A DNA stretch of 64,000 nt, from the NCBI RefSeq assembly GCF_003258315.1, contig NZ_CP030032.1:1588001-1652000 (forward strand). Direction: 5' to 3'. The translations under genes and the position numbers were made by a program. Source of the DNA: Bradymonas sediminis (GTDB taxonomy: Bacteria > Myxococcota_A > Bradymonadia > Bradymonadales > Bradymonadaceae). Under the pieces are notes generated by a model. The model saw only the letters and a list, made by a program, of their open reading frames with translations. It did not search any database and had not been told where the DNA came from. Of the stretch, positions 49,925-58,046 are shown piece after piece (position 1 is the stretch's first letter; the number at the start of each line of letters is the position of its first letter).

Positions 49925-51133
49925 ATGAGCGGCGAAGAAAAGACTGGACGCTACGGGCGTTTCGGCGGGCGATTTGTGGCGGAAGCGCTGTGGGGACCTC
50001 TCCAAGAGGTCGCCGACGCCTATGAGTTGGCGGTCGCAGACCCCCAGTTCCTTAAACAATTCGATGAACTATTGGACCGCCGCCTCGGCCGTCCCACGCC
50101 GCTGACGCCGTTGCCAAGACTCTCCGAGAAGCTCGGGCGGGCTAGGCTGTGGCTGAAGCGCGAGGACCTGTGCCAGGGCGGAAACTTCACCGCGAACCTG
50201 GCCGCAGCCTACGCCTTGATGGCGGTGCGGATGGGCCGAAAGGCCCTGGTCGGCGAGAGCGCGACCGGGGAGTTTGGCGCCGCGCTCGGCGCGATGGGCA
50301 ACGCCTTGGGCCTGAAGACGCTGATATTTATGGGGCGAGAGGACCAGGATAGCGAGCCGATGGGCGTGCGCCGAATGAAGGAATTGGGCGTGAAGATCGA
50401 GACCGTCGACGCGCCGATTCGCGGGCGTAAGATCGCCCAGTCCGAGGCGCTTCGCTTCTGGGGTACCCACCCCGATGACTATTTTTATTGCCCGAGTTCG
50501 CTCGCGGCGCCGGACCCCTATCCGCGCATGAGCGCGTTCTTCTTGTCGACCATCGGGGTGGAGGCCCGCGTGCAAATCGAGCGCGCGGATTGCACGCCCG
50601 AGTATTTGGTCGCGCCGGTGGGCAGTGGCGGATTCGCCGCGGGATTCTTCGCCGAATTTGCCCCCAACGAGACCATTCAATTGGTCGGCGTTCAGGGCGC
50701 GGGCGAAGGGCTCTCGGGGCGTCACGCGGCCAGCGTGGTCAACGGGCGCCCCGGCGTTTTCCAGGGCACCTATTCCTTCCTCCTCCAAGACGAAGACGGC
50801 CAGATCCTCGCCCCGGCAAGCGCCGCGGCGGGATTGAGCGTGGCCAATGTGGGCCCGCAACATGCCCAGTGGGCCGAGCAGGGGCGGGTGCATTATGTCG
50901 CGGTCGAAGACCGCGAAGCCTATAAGGCGGTCCAAATGCTGTTGAAAGAAGAGGGTCTGTTGGTGTCTCTGGAGTCCGGGCACGCCTTGGCGTACGCGCT
51001 GAAATTATTGCCCACCCTCGACGAGGGGCAGGATATCGTGGTCGGGATTTCGGGCGCGGGTGAGCGCGATTTGGCGCGCCTGGAGGCTTTCCGCGCCGCT
51101 GAGAAGGCCGCCGAATCCGGGGGGCGGGCATGA
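49925..51133 (+). CDS. trpB: Tryptophan synthase beta-like protein lacking the PLP lysine
   Basis: 402 aa, collinear with TrpB from GRFGGRFVAEAL to SGAGERDL. Key positions differ. The PLP-lysine block, usually GGAHKTN, reads GGNFTAN, so Lys is Thr at residue 89. The His of AETGAGQHG is Phe (GESATGEFG). The phosphate loop GGGSNA reads GSGGFA. The Asp of SAGLDxPxVGP is Ser at residue 305. The glutamate of the first block is kept. Canonical PLP chemistry with serine is therefore very unlikely. Its TGA overlaps the trpA-like ATG, so the pair is coupled. It may have a new role, or be a scaffold for the partner. Confidence 0.9.
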   Translation: MSGEEKTGRYGRFGGRFVAEALWGPLQEVADAYELAVADPQFLKQFDELLDRRLGRPTPLTPLPRLSEKLGRARLWLKREDLCQGGNFTANLAAAYALMAVRMGRKALVGESATGEFGAALGAMGNALGLKTLIFMGREDQDSEPMGVRRMKELGVKIETVDAPIRGRKIAQSEALRFWGTHPDDYFYCPSSLAAPDPYPRMSAFFLSTIGVEARVQIERADCTPEYLVAPVGSGGFAAGFFAEFAPNETIQLVGVQGAGEGLSGRHAASVVNGRPGVFQGTYSFLLQDEDGQILAPASAAAGLSVANVGPQHAQWAEQGRVHYVAVEDREAYKAVQMLLKEEGLLVSLESGHALAYALKLLPTLDEGQDIVVGISGAGERDLARLEAFRAAEKAAESGGRA

Positions 51134-51921
51134 ACTCGCGACTCTCTCGGGTGATAGAGCAGGCCAAGATTACCCAGCGACCGATCTTTATGGCGGCGCT
51201 GGTCGCCGCCGACCCTTATCTCGACGCGACCCTGGATTATATGAAGGTGCTCGCCGATGAGGGCGCGGATCTCATTGAGCTGATCCTTCCGTTCTCGGAC
51301 CCCACCTACCACGGCGCGGTGATTCAGCGCGCCTCGGCGCGGGCGCTGCGCGAAGAGGTCGGTTGGGATGAGATCGTGACGCTCGGGCAGCGCTTTCGCG
51401 AGACCCACCAGACCCCGGTGATCCTGTCGACCTATTATAATCGCGTGCTGAGCCGGGGCGTGACACCGTTTATTGCCTCGCTCTGCGCGGCCGATTTCGA
51501 CGGCGCGCTGGTCACCGATTTGCCCTTCGATGAGAGTGAGAAGTTGCGCGCCGCGCTGAGCGAAGCGAACCTGGTCTTGCCGCCATTTATCGCGCCGACC
51601 ACCTCGCTTGAGCGCTTCAAGCATATCGCCCAGGGCTGTGATTCCTTTTTGGTCTGGACCGGCCATACCGGCGGGGACCCGACCATGACGGCGCAGCAAT
51701 TCGAGCAGCGCATGCGCGAGTTTAAGGCGGTGAGCTCGCGCCCAATTCTCGGGTCGATGAAGGTCGCCGACGCCGAGCGTGCCAGGATGGTCTCGCGCCA
51801 CTGCGACGGCGTACTGGTGGGTTCGGCGATGGTGTGGCTTATCGAGGGCCGTGGCTCTCAGACCACCGACACACTCGCGGCGTTTGTGCGCGATCTTCGC
51901 GCCGGAATGGACGCTGAGTAG
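51130..51921 (+). CDS. trpA: Tryptophan synthase alpha-like protein lacking the catalytic Asp
   Basis: 263 aa, TIM-barrel collinear with TrpA. The first catalytic residue is kept (Glu in ADLIELILPFSDP). The second is not: the canonical ADGP block reads YHGA, placing His at residue 61 where the catalytic Asp belongs. The phosphate site also differs (ILGSMKV where VGFGIS is usual), while FLVWTGHTGG and CDGVLVGSAMVWLIEG are recognisable. Coupled to the beta-like gene by ATGA overlap. Indole-glycerol phosphate cleavage by the known mechanism is doubtful. Confidence 0.88.
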   Translation: MNSRLSRVIEQAKITQRPIFMAALVAADPYLDATLDYMKVLADEGADLIELILPFSDPTYHGAVIQRASARALREEVGWDEIVTLGQRFRETHQTPVILSTYYNRVLSRGVTPFIASLCAADFDGALVTDLPFDESEKLRAALSEANLVLPPFIAPTTSLERFKHIAQGCDSFLVWTGHTGGDPTMTAQQFEQRMREFKAVSSRPILGSMKVADAERARMVSRHCDGVLVGSAMVWLIEGRGSQTTDTLAAFVRDLRAGMDAE

Positions 51922-51948
51922 GCCGTCGAGGCCGCTCGTCCTGAGCGG

Positions 51949-53106
51949 CTAATCGATCATCTCAAAACGCGTGAAGACCAGGGAGAAGACCGTCCCCTCG
52001 CCGGGCGTGCTCTCCAGATGAATATCGCCGTCGACCCGGCGCATCAATCGCAGACAAATCGCAAGCCCGAGACCGGTGCCTTCGCCCGGGTCCTTGGTGG
52101 TGAAGAAGGGGTCGAAGACCCGCTGGAGTTTTTCGGGCGGGATGCCGGGGCCGTTATCCTCGACGCGCAGGATGATCGCGTCGGGGTCACTCGTGTCGGC
52201 GCTCAGGGTGATCTGGGCGGGGCGGTCGGTGTTGGCGTGGTTTAACGCGTCGATGGCGTTTAGCAAAAGATTAACCAGCACCTGGACGACCTCGCTGGAC
52301 ACCGCGCGCACCGCGACGAGCGCGGCGGGCAGGGCGGTGTCGATGGCGGTATTCTGCGCCTTTGGCTGCGCCTGTACCAGGTGAATTGCTTCGTCGACGC
52401 AGGCGCTAAGGTCGACGGCTTCGACGCTCGCGTTGCTCTCTTCGCGGCTATAATTGAGCAGGTTTCCGACGGTGTCGCGGATGCGGTCGACGTTCTGTTG
52501 ACTGCGCTTCAGGATGTCGCGGCGGATCTCGGGGGCGAGGTCCTCGTCGCTCAGAATCTCGAGGTAGCCCGAGATCGCGGCCAGGGGATTGCCGACCTCG
52601 TGGGCGACGCCAGCGGCGAGCTGTCCGACGCTCGCAAGCTTCTCGGAGCGGATGAGCGAGTCCTGGGCTTCGTGGAGCTGGCGGTTGGCCTGGTCGAGCT
52701 CTTTGAGGCGTTGCTCGAGCTTCTCACGATTCTTGCCCAACTCCTCGAGCATCGTGTTGAATTGGCGGCTCACTGTGCCGAATTCATTGCGCGGTAGATA
52801 TTTAATGGGCGACGCCAGGTCTCCCTTGGCGGCGCGCTGGCTCGCCACGCCCAGGGCGCGGATGGGGCGCACCACCAGGAAGGTGAAGAAGCCGTAGCCC
52901 AGCAGCAGGACGACCAGCATCTCCAGGGCGATATAGGTGGCGAGCAGTTGGCGAGCGGCCTGCGGGGCGAGGTCGGCGCGCTGGGGGATCATCACCGCGC
53001 CGCTGCCGAGCGCGACCGCGATGGTGATGAGCAGGCATAAAACCAGGAGCAATTGCGCCCGAAGACCGCCCGGAAATCCTCTGCGTTCGGCGCCGGATTC
53101 GCGCAT
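51949..53106 (-). CDS. HAMP-containing sensor histidine kinase
   Basis: 385 aa. Two membrane helices near the N-terminus ([17 protein letters not shown] and [19 protein letters not shown]) flank a short extracytoplasmic loop. Then come HAMP ([19 protein letters not shown]), a coiled coil, the HisKA phospho-acceptor block ([22 protein letters not shown]) and a HATPase with N-box [21 protein letters not shown] and [10 protein letters not shown]. Its stimulus is unknown and no response regulator gene is adjacent. Start overlaps the prepilin peptidase stop by 1 bp (TAATG), so the two are coupled. Confidence 0.94.
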   Translation of the reverse strand: MRESGAERRGFPGGLRAQLLLVLCLLITIAVALGSGAVMIPQRADLAPQAARQLLATYIALEMLVVLLLGYGFFTFLVVRPIRALGVASQRAAKGDLASPIKYLPRNEFGTVSRQFNTMLEELGKNREKLEQRLKELDQANRQLHEAQDSLIRSEKLASVGQLAAGVAHEVGNPLAAISGYLEILSDEDLAPEIRRDILKRSQQNVDRIRDTVGNLLNYSREESNASVEAVDLSACVDEAIHLVQAQPKAQNTAIDTALPAALVAVRAVSSEVVQVLVNLLLNAIDALNHANTDRPAQITLSADTSDPDAIILRVEDNGPGIPPEKLQRVFDPFFTTKDPGEGTGLGLAICLRLMRRVDGDIHLESTPGEGTVFSLVFTRFEMID

Positions 53107-54167
53107 TACCAGAACCCGTATTTATAGAGATAGCTCATCGAGAAGGCCGACGGCAGCAGGTTGCCGACGAAGAAGAATTCGAGAGCAGCCAGGGCGATAA
53201 ATGGCCCGAAGGGCACCGCCAGTGCGCCGGCCTCGACCTCGTCATCGATGCTCTCGTCCGCCGTGTCTTTGTCCTCCGCGCTGTCCAGGGCGGCGCGAGC
53301 ATCACCCTGGGCGAGCGCATCGTCTTGAGCGGGCGCCGCATCACTCGGCAGCTCATCTTCTTCAAAAATCGTCGCGCTATCGCGCAGCAACCCGCCGCCA
53401 AAGAGCATCGCCAGGCCGGCCGCGATCACGCCCTGCATGCTCGCCGCAAAGAAGACAAAAACGAGCGACGGCCACCCGAGCCACGCGCCGACCAGCGCCA
53501 TCAGCGTGACGTCGCCCCCGCCAATCCCGGGCACGCCCCGCAGGGCAAAATATCCGTAGAATATCGCGATGACCGTCACCCCTCCGGCGACCGCGCCGAT
53601 GATGCTCTCCATGGGCGTGACCGGCGGCCAGAAGCCCACGAGGCTCCCGGGCGGCATGACCGCGTTGAAGAGGAATGGCACGCCGATGCCCAGCGCGATG
53701 CCCGGCAGGGTAAATCCGTGGGGAATCAGCAGGTGTTCCAGGTCCACAAAGGTGATGACCACGAGCAGGCAGATGAAGACGAAATAGAGCCCGAAGGGCA
53801 GCAGATAGCTGATGGGTTCGGTCTGCTGGAAGGCCTCCATCGAGGCGAAGGGCTTATGCGCAATCTTATACCACAGGGCCAGCGTAAGGCTGCCGGTGAG
53901 GGCTTCTACCATGGCGTATTGGCCCGAGATTGGCACGCCGCAGTCGCGGCATTTGCCGCGCAGAAAGAGCGCCCACGACAGGATGGGGATATTGTCGTGC
54001 CAGCGAATCGAGGCGTCGCAATTCGGGCAGCGACTCGGCGGGTGGACCACCGAGAGCCCGGCGGGGACCCGGTAGATGACGACATTGAGGAAGCTGCCGA
54101 CCACAGCCCCGAAGACGAAGGCAAAGCCCGCGAAGAGCCAGAAAATCGTGTCGATTGAATTCATCAT
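53106..54167 (-). CDS. pilD: Type IV prepilin peptidase/methyltransferase
   Basis: 353 aa. Zinc-binding C-x-x-C pairs in PSRCPNCDASIRW and RGKCRDCGVPISG; the first catalytic Asp in FVDLEHLLIPHGF; the second in GGGDVTLMALVGAWLGW; about eight membrane helices. Cleaves and N-methylates prepilins of type IV pili or type II secretion. An unusual acidic loop of about 60 residues (EEDELPSDAAPAQDDALAQ and following) is inserted before the last helix. Member of a three-gene unit with a membrane protein and a histidine kinase. Confidence 0.93.
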   Translation of the reverse strand: MMNSIDTIFWLFAGFAFVFGAVVGSFLNVVIYRVPAGLSVVHPPSRCPNCDASIRWHDNIPILSWALFLRGKCRDCGVPISGQYAMVEALTGSLTLALWYKIAHKPFASMEAFQQTEPISYLLPFGLYFVFICLLVVITFVDLEHLLIPHGFTLPGIALGIGVPFLFNAVMPPGSLVGFWPPVTPMESIIGAVAGGVTVIAIFYGYFALRGVPGIGGGDVTLMALVGAWLGWPSLVFVFFAASMQGVIAAGLAMLFGGGLLRDSATIFEEDELPSDAAPAQDDALAQGDARAALDSAEDKDTADESIDDEVEAGALAVPFGPFIALAALEFFFVGNLLPSAFSMSYLYKYGFW

Positions 54168-54200
54168 CCGCAGGGGCTAAAAGTTGGAGAATCCGGGTCG

Positions 54201-54785
54201 CTAAGACTGGTCGCTGGTTGTATCACGCCGCTTAATGCGGCGATACCCGCGCCCCAGCACGATGGCGTGCACGAGGATGAGCAGGCCGCTGAGGATGGTG
54301 AGGGCCGCCGCGCCTTCGAGGCGGGCCAGGTGGGCGCGCTCGACCAACTTTGCGCCGGTGATCACCTGTTGGGCCGGCGCGCGGTCCAGGCAAACGCCCG
54401 CCAGCACCGCCGTGAGCGCCACGACCATCAGCAGGGCGCTGTATTTCATGAAGGGGCGGCGGTATTGGTAGGCGAGGCTGTAGATCCACTCCCAAACGTA
54501 GAGCATCGTCCAGCCGATAATCACCGGCCCGACCGCCCATTCGCCGGCGTCAATGGCGAAGTTGGCGCTGATGCCCGCGCCCAAGATGCACGCAATATAC
54601 GCCGAATAGCTCGTCCATCGCGGGTCGATAAGCCCGGGGAGCACACGCTCCTTGGGGGCCTGTCGGGCGCCGTCGCTGCTGCCGAGGATAACCCTCGGCA
54701 GCTCGACCGTCGCGCGCACAGACGCATCCTTCGAGGTGTCATGCACCTCGAGCGGCTCATCTTCAGATTTGTGTTCGTCGCTCAC
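54201..54785 (-). CDS. Hypothetical four-helix membrane protein
   Basis: 194 aa. Acidic, polar N-terminus of about 55 residues, then hydrophobic helices around YSAYIACILGAGISANFAI, WAVGPVIIGWTMLYVWEWI, YSALLMVVALTAVLAGVCL and ALTILSGLLILVHAIVLG, ending in a basic tail (RGYRRIKRRD). No family recognised. Lies 33 bp upstream of pilD on the same strand, so it may be co-expressed with prepilin processing. Confidence 0.7.
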   Translation of the reverse strand: MSDEHKSEDEPLEVHDTSKDASVRATVELPRVILGSSDGARQAPKERVLPGLIDPRWTSYSAYIACILGAGISANFAIDAGEWAVGPVIIGWTMLYVWEWIYSLAYQYRRPFMKYSALLMVVALTAVLAGVCLDRAPAQQVITGAKLVERAHLARLEGAAALTILSGLLILVHAIVLGRGYRRIKRRDTTSDQS

Positions 54786-54857
54786 GTTATGGTCGCTTAC
54801 GGGGTCATCACATTCTGAGAGGAGCCGAAAGAATATGCGCCGATGCTCAGCGGTGGA

Positions 54858-56165
54858 TTAGGGCGTCAACTTGTCCATCATACGCGCGAAGGGAATGGTC
54901 TCGCGCACGTGGTGCAGCCCGCAGATCCAGGCGACGGTGCGCTCCAGACCCAGGCCGAAGCCGGCGTGGGGGACCGAGCCGTAGCGGCGCACGTCGAGGT
55001 ACCACTCGAAGGCCTCCATCGGCAGGTTATGCGCCTTAATAGCCTCCTCCAACTTCTCGACGTCATACTCACGCTCGCCGCCGCCGATGATCTCGCCGAA
55101 GCCTTCCGGGGCGATCATGTCGACGCAGAGGGCGCGGGTCTCGTCGTTGGGGTCTTTGCGCATATAGAACGCCTTGATCTCCAGCGGGTAGCGGTGGACA
55201 AGGACGGGGCGCTCGAAATGCTCGCCGAGCATGGTCTCGTGCGGGGCGCCGAAGTCGGCCTCGTCTTCGATCTCGCCGCCGTTGGCGCGGATGATCTCGA
55301 CGGCCTCATCGTAGCTGATGCGCGGGAAGGGCTCGGGGTCGGCGATCTTCTCGAGCAGCGTGGTGTCGCGCTCCAGGATCTCGAGCTCTTTGGCGCAATT
55401 GGTCAGCACGCGCTCGACGATGGCGCGCACGAATTTCTCGGCGAGATCCATATTTTCTTCGAGCTCCATGAAGGCAACTTCGGGCTCGACCATCCAGAAC
55501 TCGGTCAGGTGACGGCGGGTCTTGGACTTCTCGGCGCGGAAGGTCGGGCCGAAGCAATAGACCTTGCCGAAGGCCGCCGCCGCCGCTTCCATATAGAGTT
55601 GGCCGGTCTGGGCCAGGTAGGCTTTCTGGCTGAAATACTGGGTCTCGAACAGGTCCGTGGTGCCCTCGGCCGCCGCGGGCGTGAAGATCGGGGAGTCGAC
55701 CAGGCGGAATTTATTGTCGTCGAAGAAGCCGCGGATCGCGCTGATGATCTCGTGGCGAACCTTCATAATCGCGACCTGGCGCGGGGTGCGCAGCCAGAGG
55801 TGGCGGTTCTCCATCAGGTAGGCGACGCCATGCTCTTTGTGGGTGATCGGATAATCGCCGACCGGCTCAGCGATGACCTCAAGGTCCTCGATGCCCATCT
55901 CAAACGGGATAAACGGGGCGCGCTCGTCGGCGCGCACTTTGCCGGTGACCACGACGCTGGTCTCCTGGCGAAGGTGCCCGGTGGTGTCGAAGAGCTCGGG
56001 GCTCACGTCGCCCTTGAACATCACGGCCTGCATAAAGCCGGTGCCGTCGCGCAGCTCCAGGAAGTGCAGCTTCCCGCTCGAGCGGCTATTATAGAGCCAA
56101 CCCTTGATCTTGATGGTCTCATCGACATGCTCGGCGATATCTTCGATATAAATATGCTCAGCCAT
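54858..56165 (-). CDS. asnS: Asparaginyl-tRNA synthetase
   Basis: 435 aa from the ATG at 56165 (GAGGATA directly upstream; a second ATG three codons earlier has poor spacing). N-terminal OB fold ([30 protein letters not shown]) then the class II catalytic domain with [23 protein letters not shown], typical of AsnRS rather than AspRS, and C-terminal motif 3 ([15 protein letters not shown]). Makes Asn-tRNA(Asn) in the cytosol. Stands alone on the minus strand. Confidence 0.95.
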   Translation of the reverse strand: MAEHIYIEDIAEHVDETIKIKGWLYNSRSSGKLHFLELRDGTGFMQAVMFKGDVSPELFDTTGHLRQETSVVVTGKVRADERAPFIPFEMGIEDLEVIAEPVGDYPITHKEHGVAYLMENRHLWLRTPRQVAIMKVRHEIISAIRGFFDDNKFRLVDSPIFTPAAAEGTTDLFETQYFSQKAYLAQTGQLYMEAAAAAFGKVYCFGPTFRAEKSKTRRHLTEFWMVEPEVAFMELEENMDLAEKFVRAIVERVLTNCAKELEILERDTTLLEKIADPEPFPRISYDEAVEIIRANGGEIEDEADFGAPHETMLGEHFERPVLVHRYPLEIKAFYMRKDPNDETRALCVDMIAPEGFGEIIGGGEREYDVEKLEEAIKAHNLPMEAFEWYLDVRRYGSVPHAGFGLGLERTVAWICGLHHVRETIPFARMMDKLTP

Positions 56166-56498
56166 TATCCTCATCCTTTATGCATGAAATACGATACGAT
56201 TCGATTGGTGTTCCCCGCGGTTTTTTGCCACTCCGGGGAGACTGGGGACGATTAGCATGCGCGCCAATAGTCGGGCAAGATGTGTCGACGCCGCGTTTGG
56301 CTTGCCCGGCGGCCCCAACGATGCTAATTCGGGGCGCGTAACCCGGGCGTCGTGGTCGCTGCGTTGTGGCAGGGACCCCGAAAATAGAGGCCCGTACTAC
56401 CAAATGAATGCGCGCCGCGGTGTTTTATCGCCACCCGGCGCCCCTGTATATAATGAAGCGCGCCTTAAAATCGGGGCGCATGAAGCCAGGAGAAGTCG
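56166..56498. other. Intergenic region upstream of asnS
   Basis: About 330 bp with no gene I can support. It has a pyrimidine-rich patch near 56215 and a strong ribosome site (AGGAGAAGTCG) for the 68-aa membrane protein at its right end. It probably holds both divergent promoters. Confidence 0.45.
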
Positions 56499-56705
56499 AT
56501 GGATAAAAATAGTGATCTGGCCAAGGACCATCTCGGCGCCGACAAAGAGCCCGTTTGGTGGGATTGGTGGAGTGAGAACCCCACCGAGATCATCTTGGTG
56601 ACCTTTATTCTGGTGTTCTTCTTCCTATTGCCGCGCACCGGGTGCGGAATCACCCAGGTCGAGGCCCAGACGCCGGCGCCCGCCGATCAGGTCGCTCAGC
56701 CCTGA
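56499..56705 (+). CDS. 68-aa single-pass membrane protein
   Basis: ATG with AGGAGAAGTCG upstream. Polar N-terminus with tryptophans (EPVWWDWWSENPTE), then one helix IILVTFILVFFFLLPRTGC and a Pro/Ala/Gln tail. Short orphan membrane protein, no family recognised. Followed by a strong terminator, so it is expressed as its own unit. Confidence 0.72.
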   Translation: MDKNSDLAKDHLGADKEPVWWDWWSENPTEIILVTFILVFFFLLPRTGCGITQVEAQTPAPADQVAQP

Positions 56706-56736
56706 GCGGTCGGGTTTTATGGCGTGAGAATCTAAG

Positions 56737-56777
56737 AGCCCGAAGAATTCCTCGAATTCTTCGGGCTTTTTGTGTTT
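56737..56777 (+). terminator. Rho-independent terminator
   Basis: 14-bp perfect stem AGCCCGAAGAATTC / GAATTCTTCGGGCT, 3-nt loop, then TTTTTGTGTTTT. Confidence 0.92.
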
Positions 56778-56959
56778 TGGCGCGAAATTCGCCGCCTACA
56801 TCAAGTGCCCAATAATAGTTGTGTGGTTTCGTTTGCCGTGATGTGGAGTCATGGCGTAGGATACGCCCGATGCCGGCGATATTTACGAGTGGACGATGCA
56901 GGCCGCCGGCCACCGATGCTTAGCTAAAGCGCACCCATTTATTTTAGAGGTATTATACC

Positions 56960-58021
56960 ATGCGAAATATGAATTGGCGGAATGAGATTTTGAAAGTCAG
57001 CGCCCTCGCGGCCCCCTTGATTATTTCGGTTGGGATCGGCGGCGCGACGCTCGGCTGGTCCTCGGCCGCGCAGGCTCAGCAGCCGGCGCCAAAGGCCGGG
57101 TCGACCTCGAGCGACGAGGAAGTCGCCAAGCAGGTTCTGGCGCTAATTCGCGAGGCGAACACCGCCTACGATGCCGAGGATTATACGACGGCGGCCGCTA
57201 AATATAGCGAGGCCTACGCGCTTTACCCGGACCCGGCGATCCTGGTGCGCATGGGGAAGACGGCCGAGAAGATGGGGAAGACCGACGAGGCGATCGGCCA
57301 CTATAAAGAATTCGTGCGTCTGCTGCCCGATGACCCGACCAGCGCCGAGCTTCAGCGCGAGATCACCAAGCTGGAGAAGAGCGCGACGGTCCAGGTCACG
57401 GTCGCCAGTGAGCCGGCCGGCGCCCAGGTCTTCGTCGACGACGAAATCGCGCCGCTTGAGACGCTGACCCCCGCGACCGTCGAGCTCACCCCGGGCAAAT
57501 ATAGCCTGCGCATCGAAAAAGACGGCTTCGAGAGCTATACCGAGGCGGTCAAGGTCGTGGCCGGCCAAGAGCAGCAGGTGTCGGTGACCCTGACGCGTCA
57601 GATGCTCTCGGACGTGTCGGCGGCGAATTTCGAGACCGAGCCGGTCGAGGAATCCGACGGGCTTCGCCTTGATATCTACGGGTGGACCACCCTCGGGCTG
57701 GGCGTGGCGACGCTGGCCACCAGCGGCGTCTTTTACGCCCTGGCTTCGACGGCTGAGGACGACGTGAATACCTATAATAAGCGCGCCCCCGACGCGTCGC
57801 GCGAGGACCTTCAGGACCTCAAAGACTCCGCCACCAATAATTATAAGGTCGGCAATATCACCGCGATCGCCGGTGGTGTGTTGACCGCGGTCGGCGCGGG
57901 TCTGGTGACCTATCATTATCTGAGCGCGGATGAGGCGGATGCTGGCCCCACCATCGTCTGGGGCCTGGACGCCGCGGGTGATTCCAAGAGTGCTTGGCTC
58001 GGTATTAACGGAAGTTTCTGA
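56960..58021 (+). CDS. Exported TPR-PEGA domain protein
   Basis: 353 aa. Signal peptide ends near SSAAQAQ (about residue 40). TPR-like helices (VLALIREANTAYDAEDYTTAAAKYSEAYALYP, EKMGKTDEAIGHYKEFVRL), then a PEGA domain (VTVASEPAGAQVFVDD ... LTPGKYSLRIEKDGFESY). Two hydrophobic segments follow: GWTTLGLGVATLATSGVFYAL and a later Gly-rich one near residue 300. Envelope-located; PEGA domains usually bind or present surface structures. It is followed at 26 bp by a TPR kinase, suggesting a signalling unit. Confidence 0.85.
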   Translation: MRNMNWRNEILKVSALAAPLIISVGIGGATLGWSSAAQAQQPAPKAGSTSSDEEVAKQVLALIREANTAYDAEDYTTAAAKYSEAYALYPDPAILVRMGKTAEKMGKTDEAIGHYKEFVRLLPDDPTSAELQREITKLEKSATVQVTVASEPAGAQVFVDDEIAPLETLTPATVELTPGKYSLRIEKDGFESYTEAVKVVAGQEQQVSVTLTRQMLSDVSAANFETEPVEESDGLRLDIYGWTTLGLGVATLATSGVFYALASTAEDDVNTYNKRAPDASREDLQDLKDSATNNYKVGNITAIAGGVLTAVGAGLVTYHYLSADEADAGPTIVWGLDAAGDSKSAWLGINGSF

Positions 58022-58046
58022 GGTTACCGAGTTCTTCGGTCCGCAT

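Noticed and set aside
49925-51921. TrpBA differences as sequencing error or pseudogene decay
   Set aside because: Both frames are full length, in phase and coupled, and the substitutions are clean codons spread over several sites rather than indels. Decay would be expected to break the frame.
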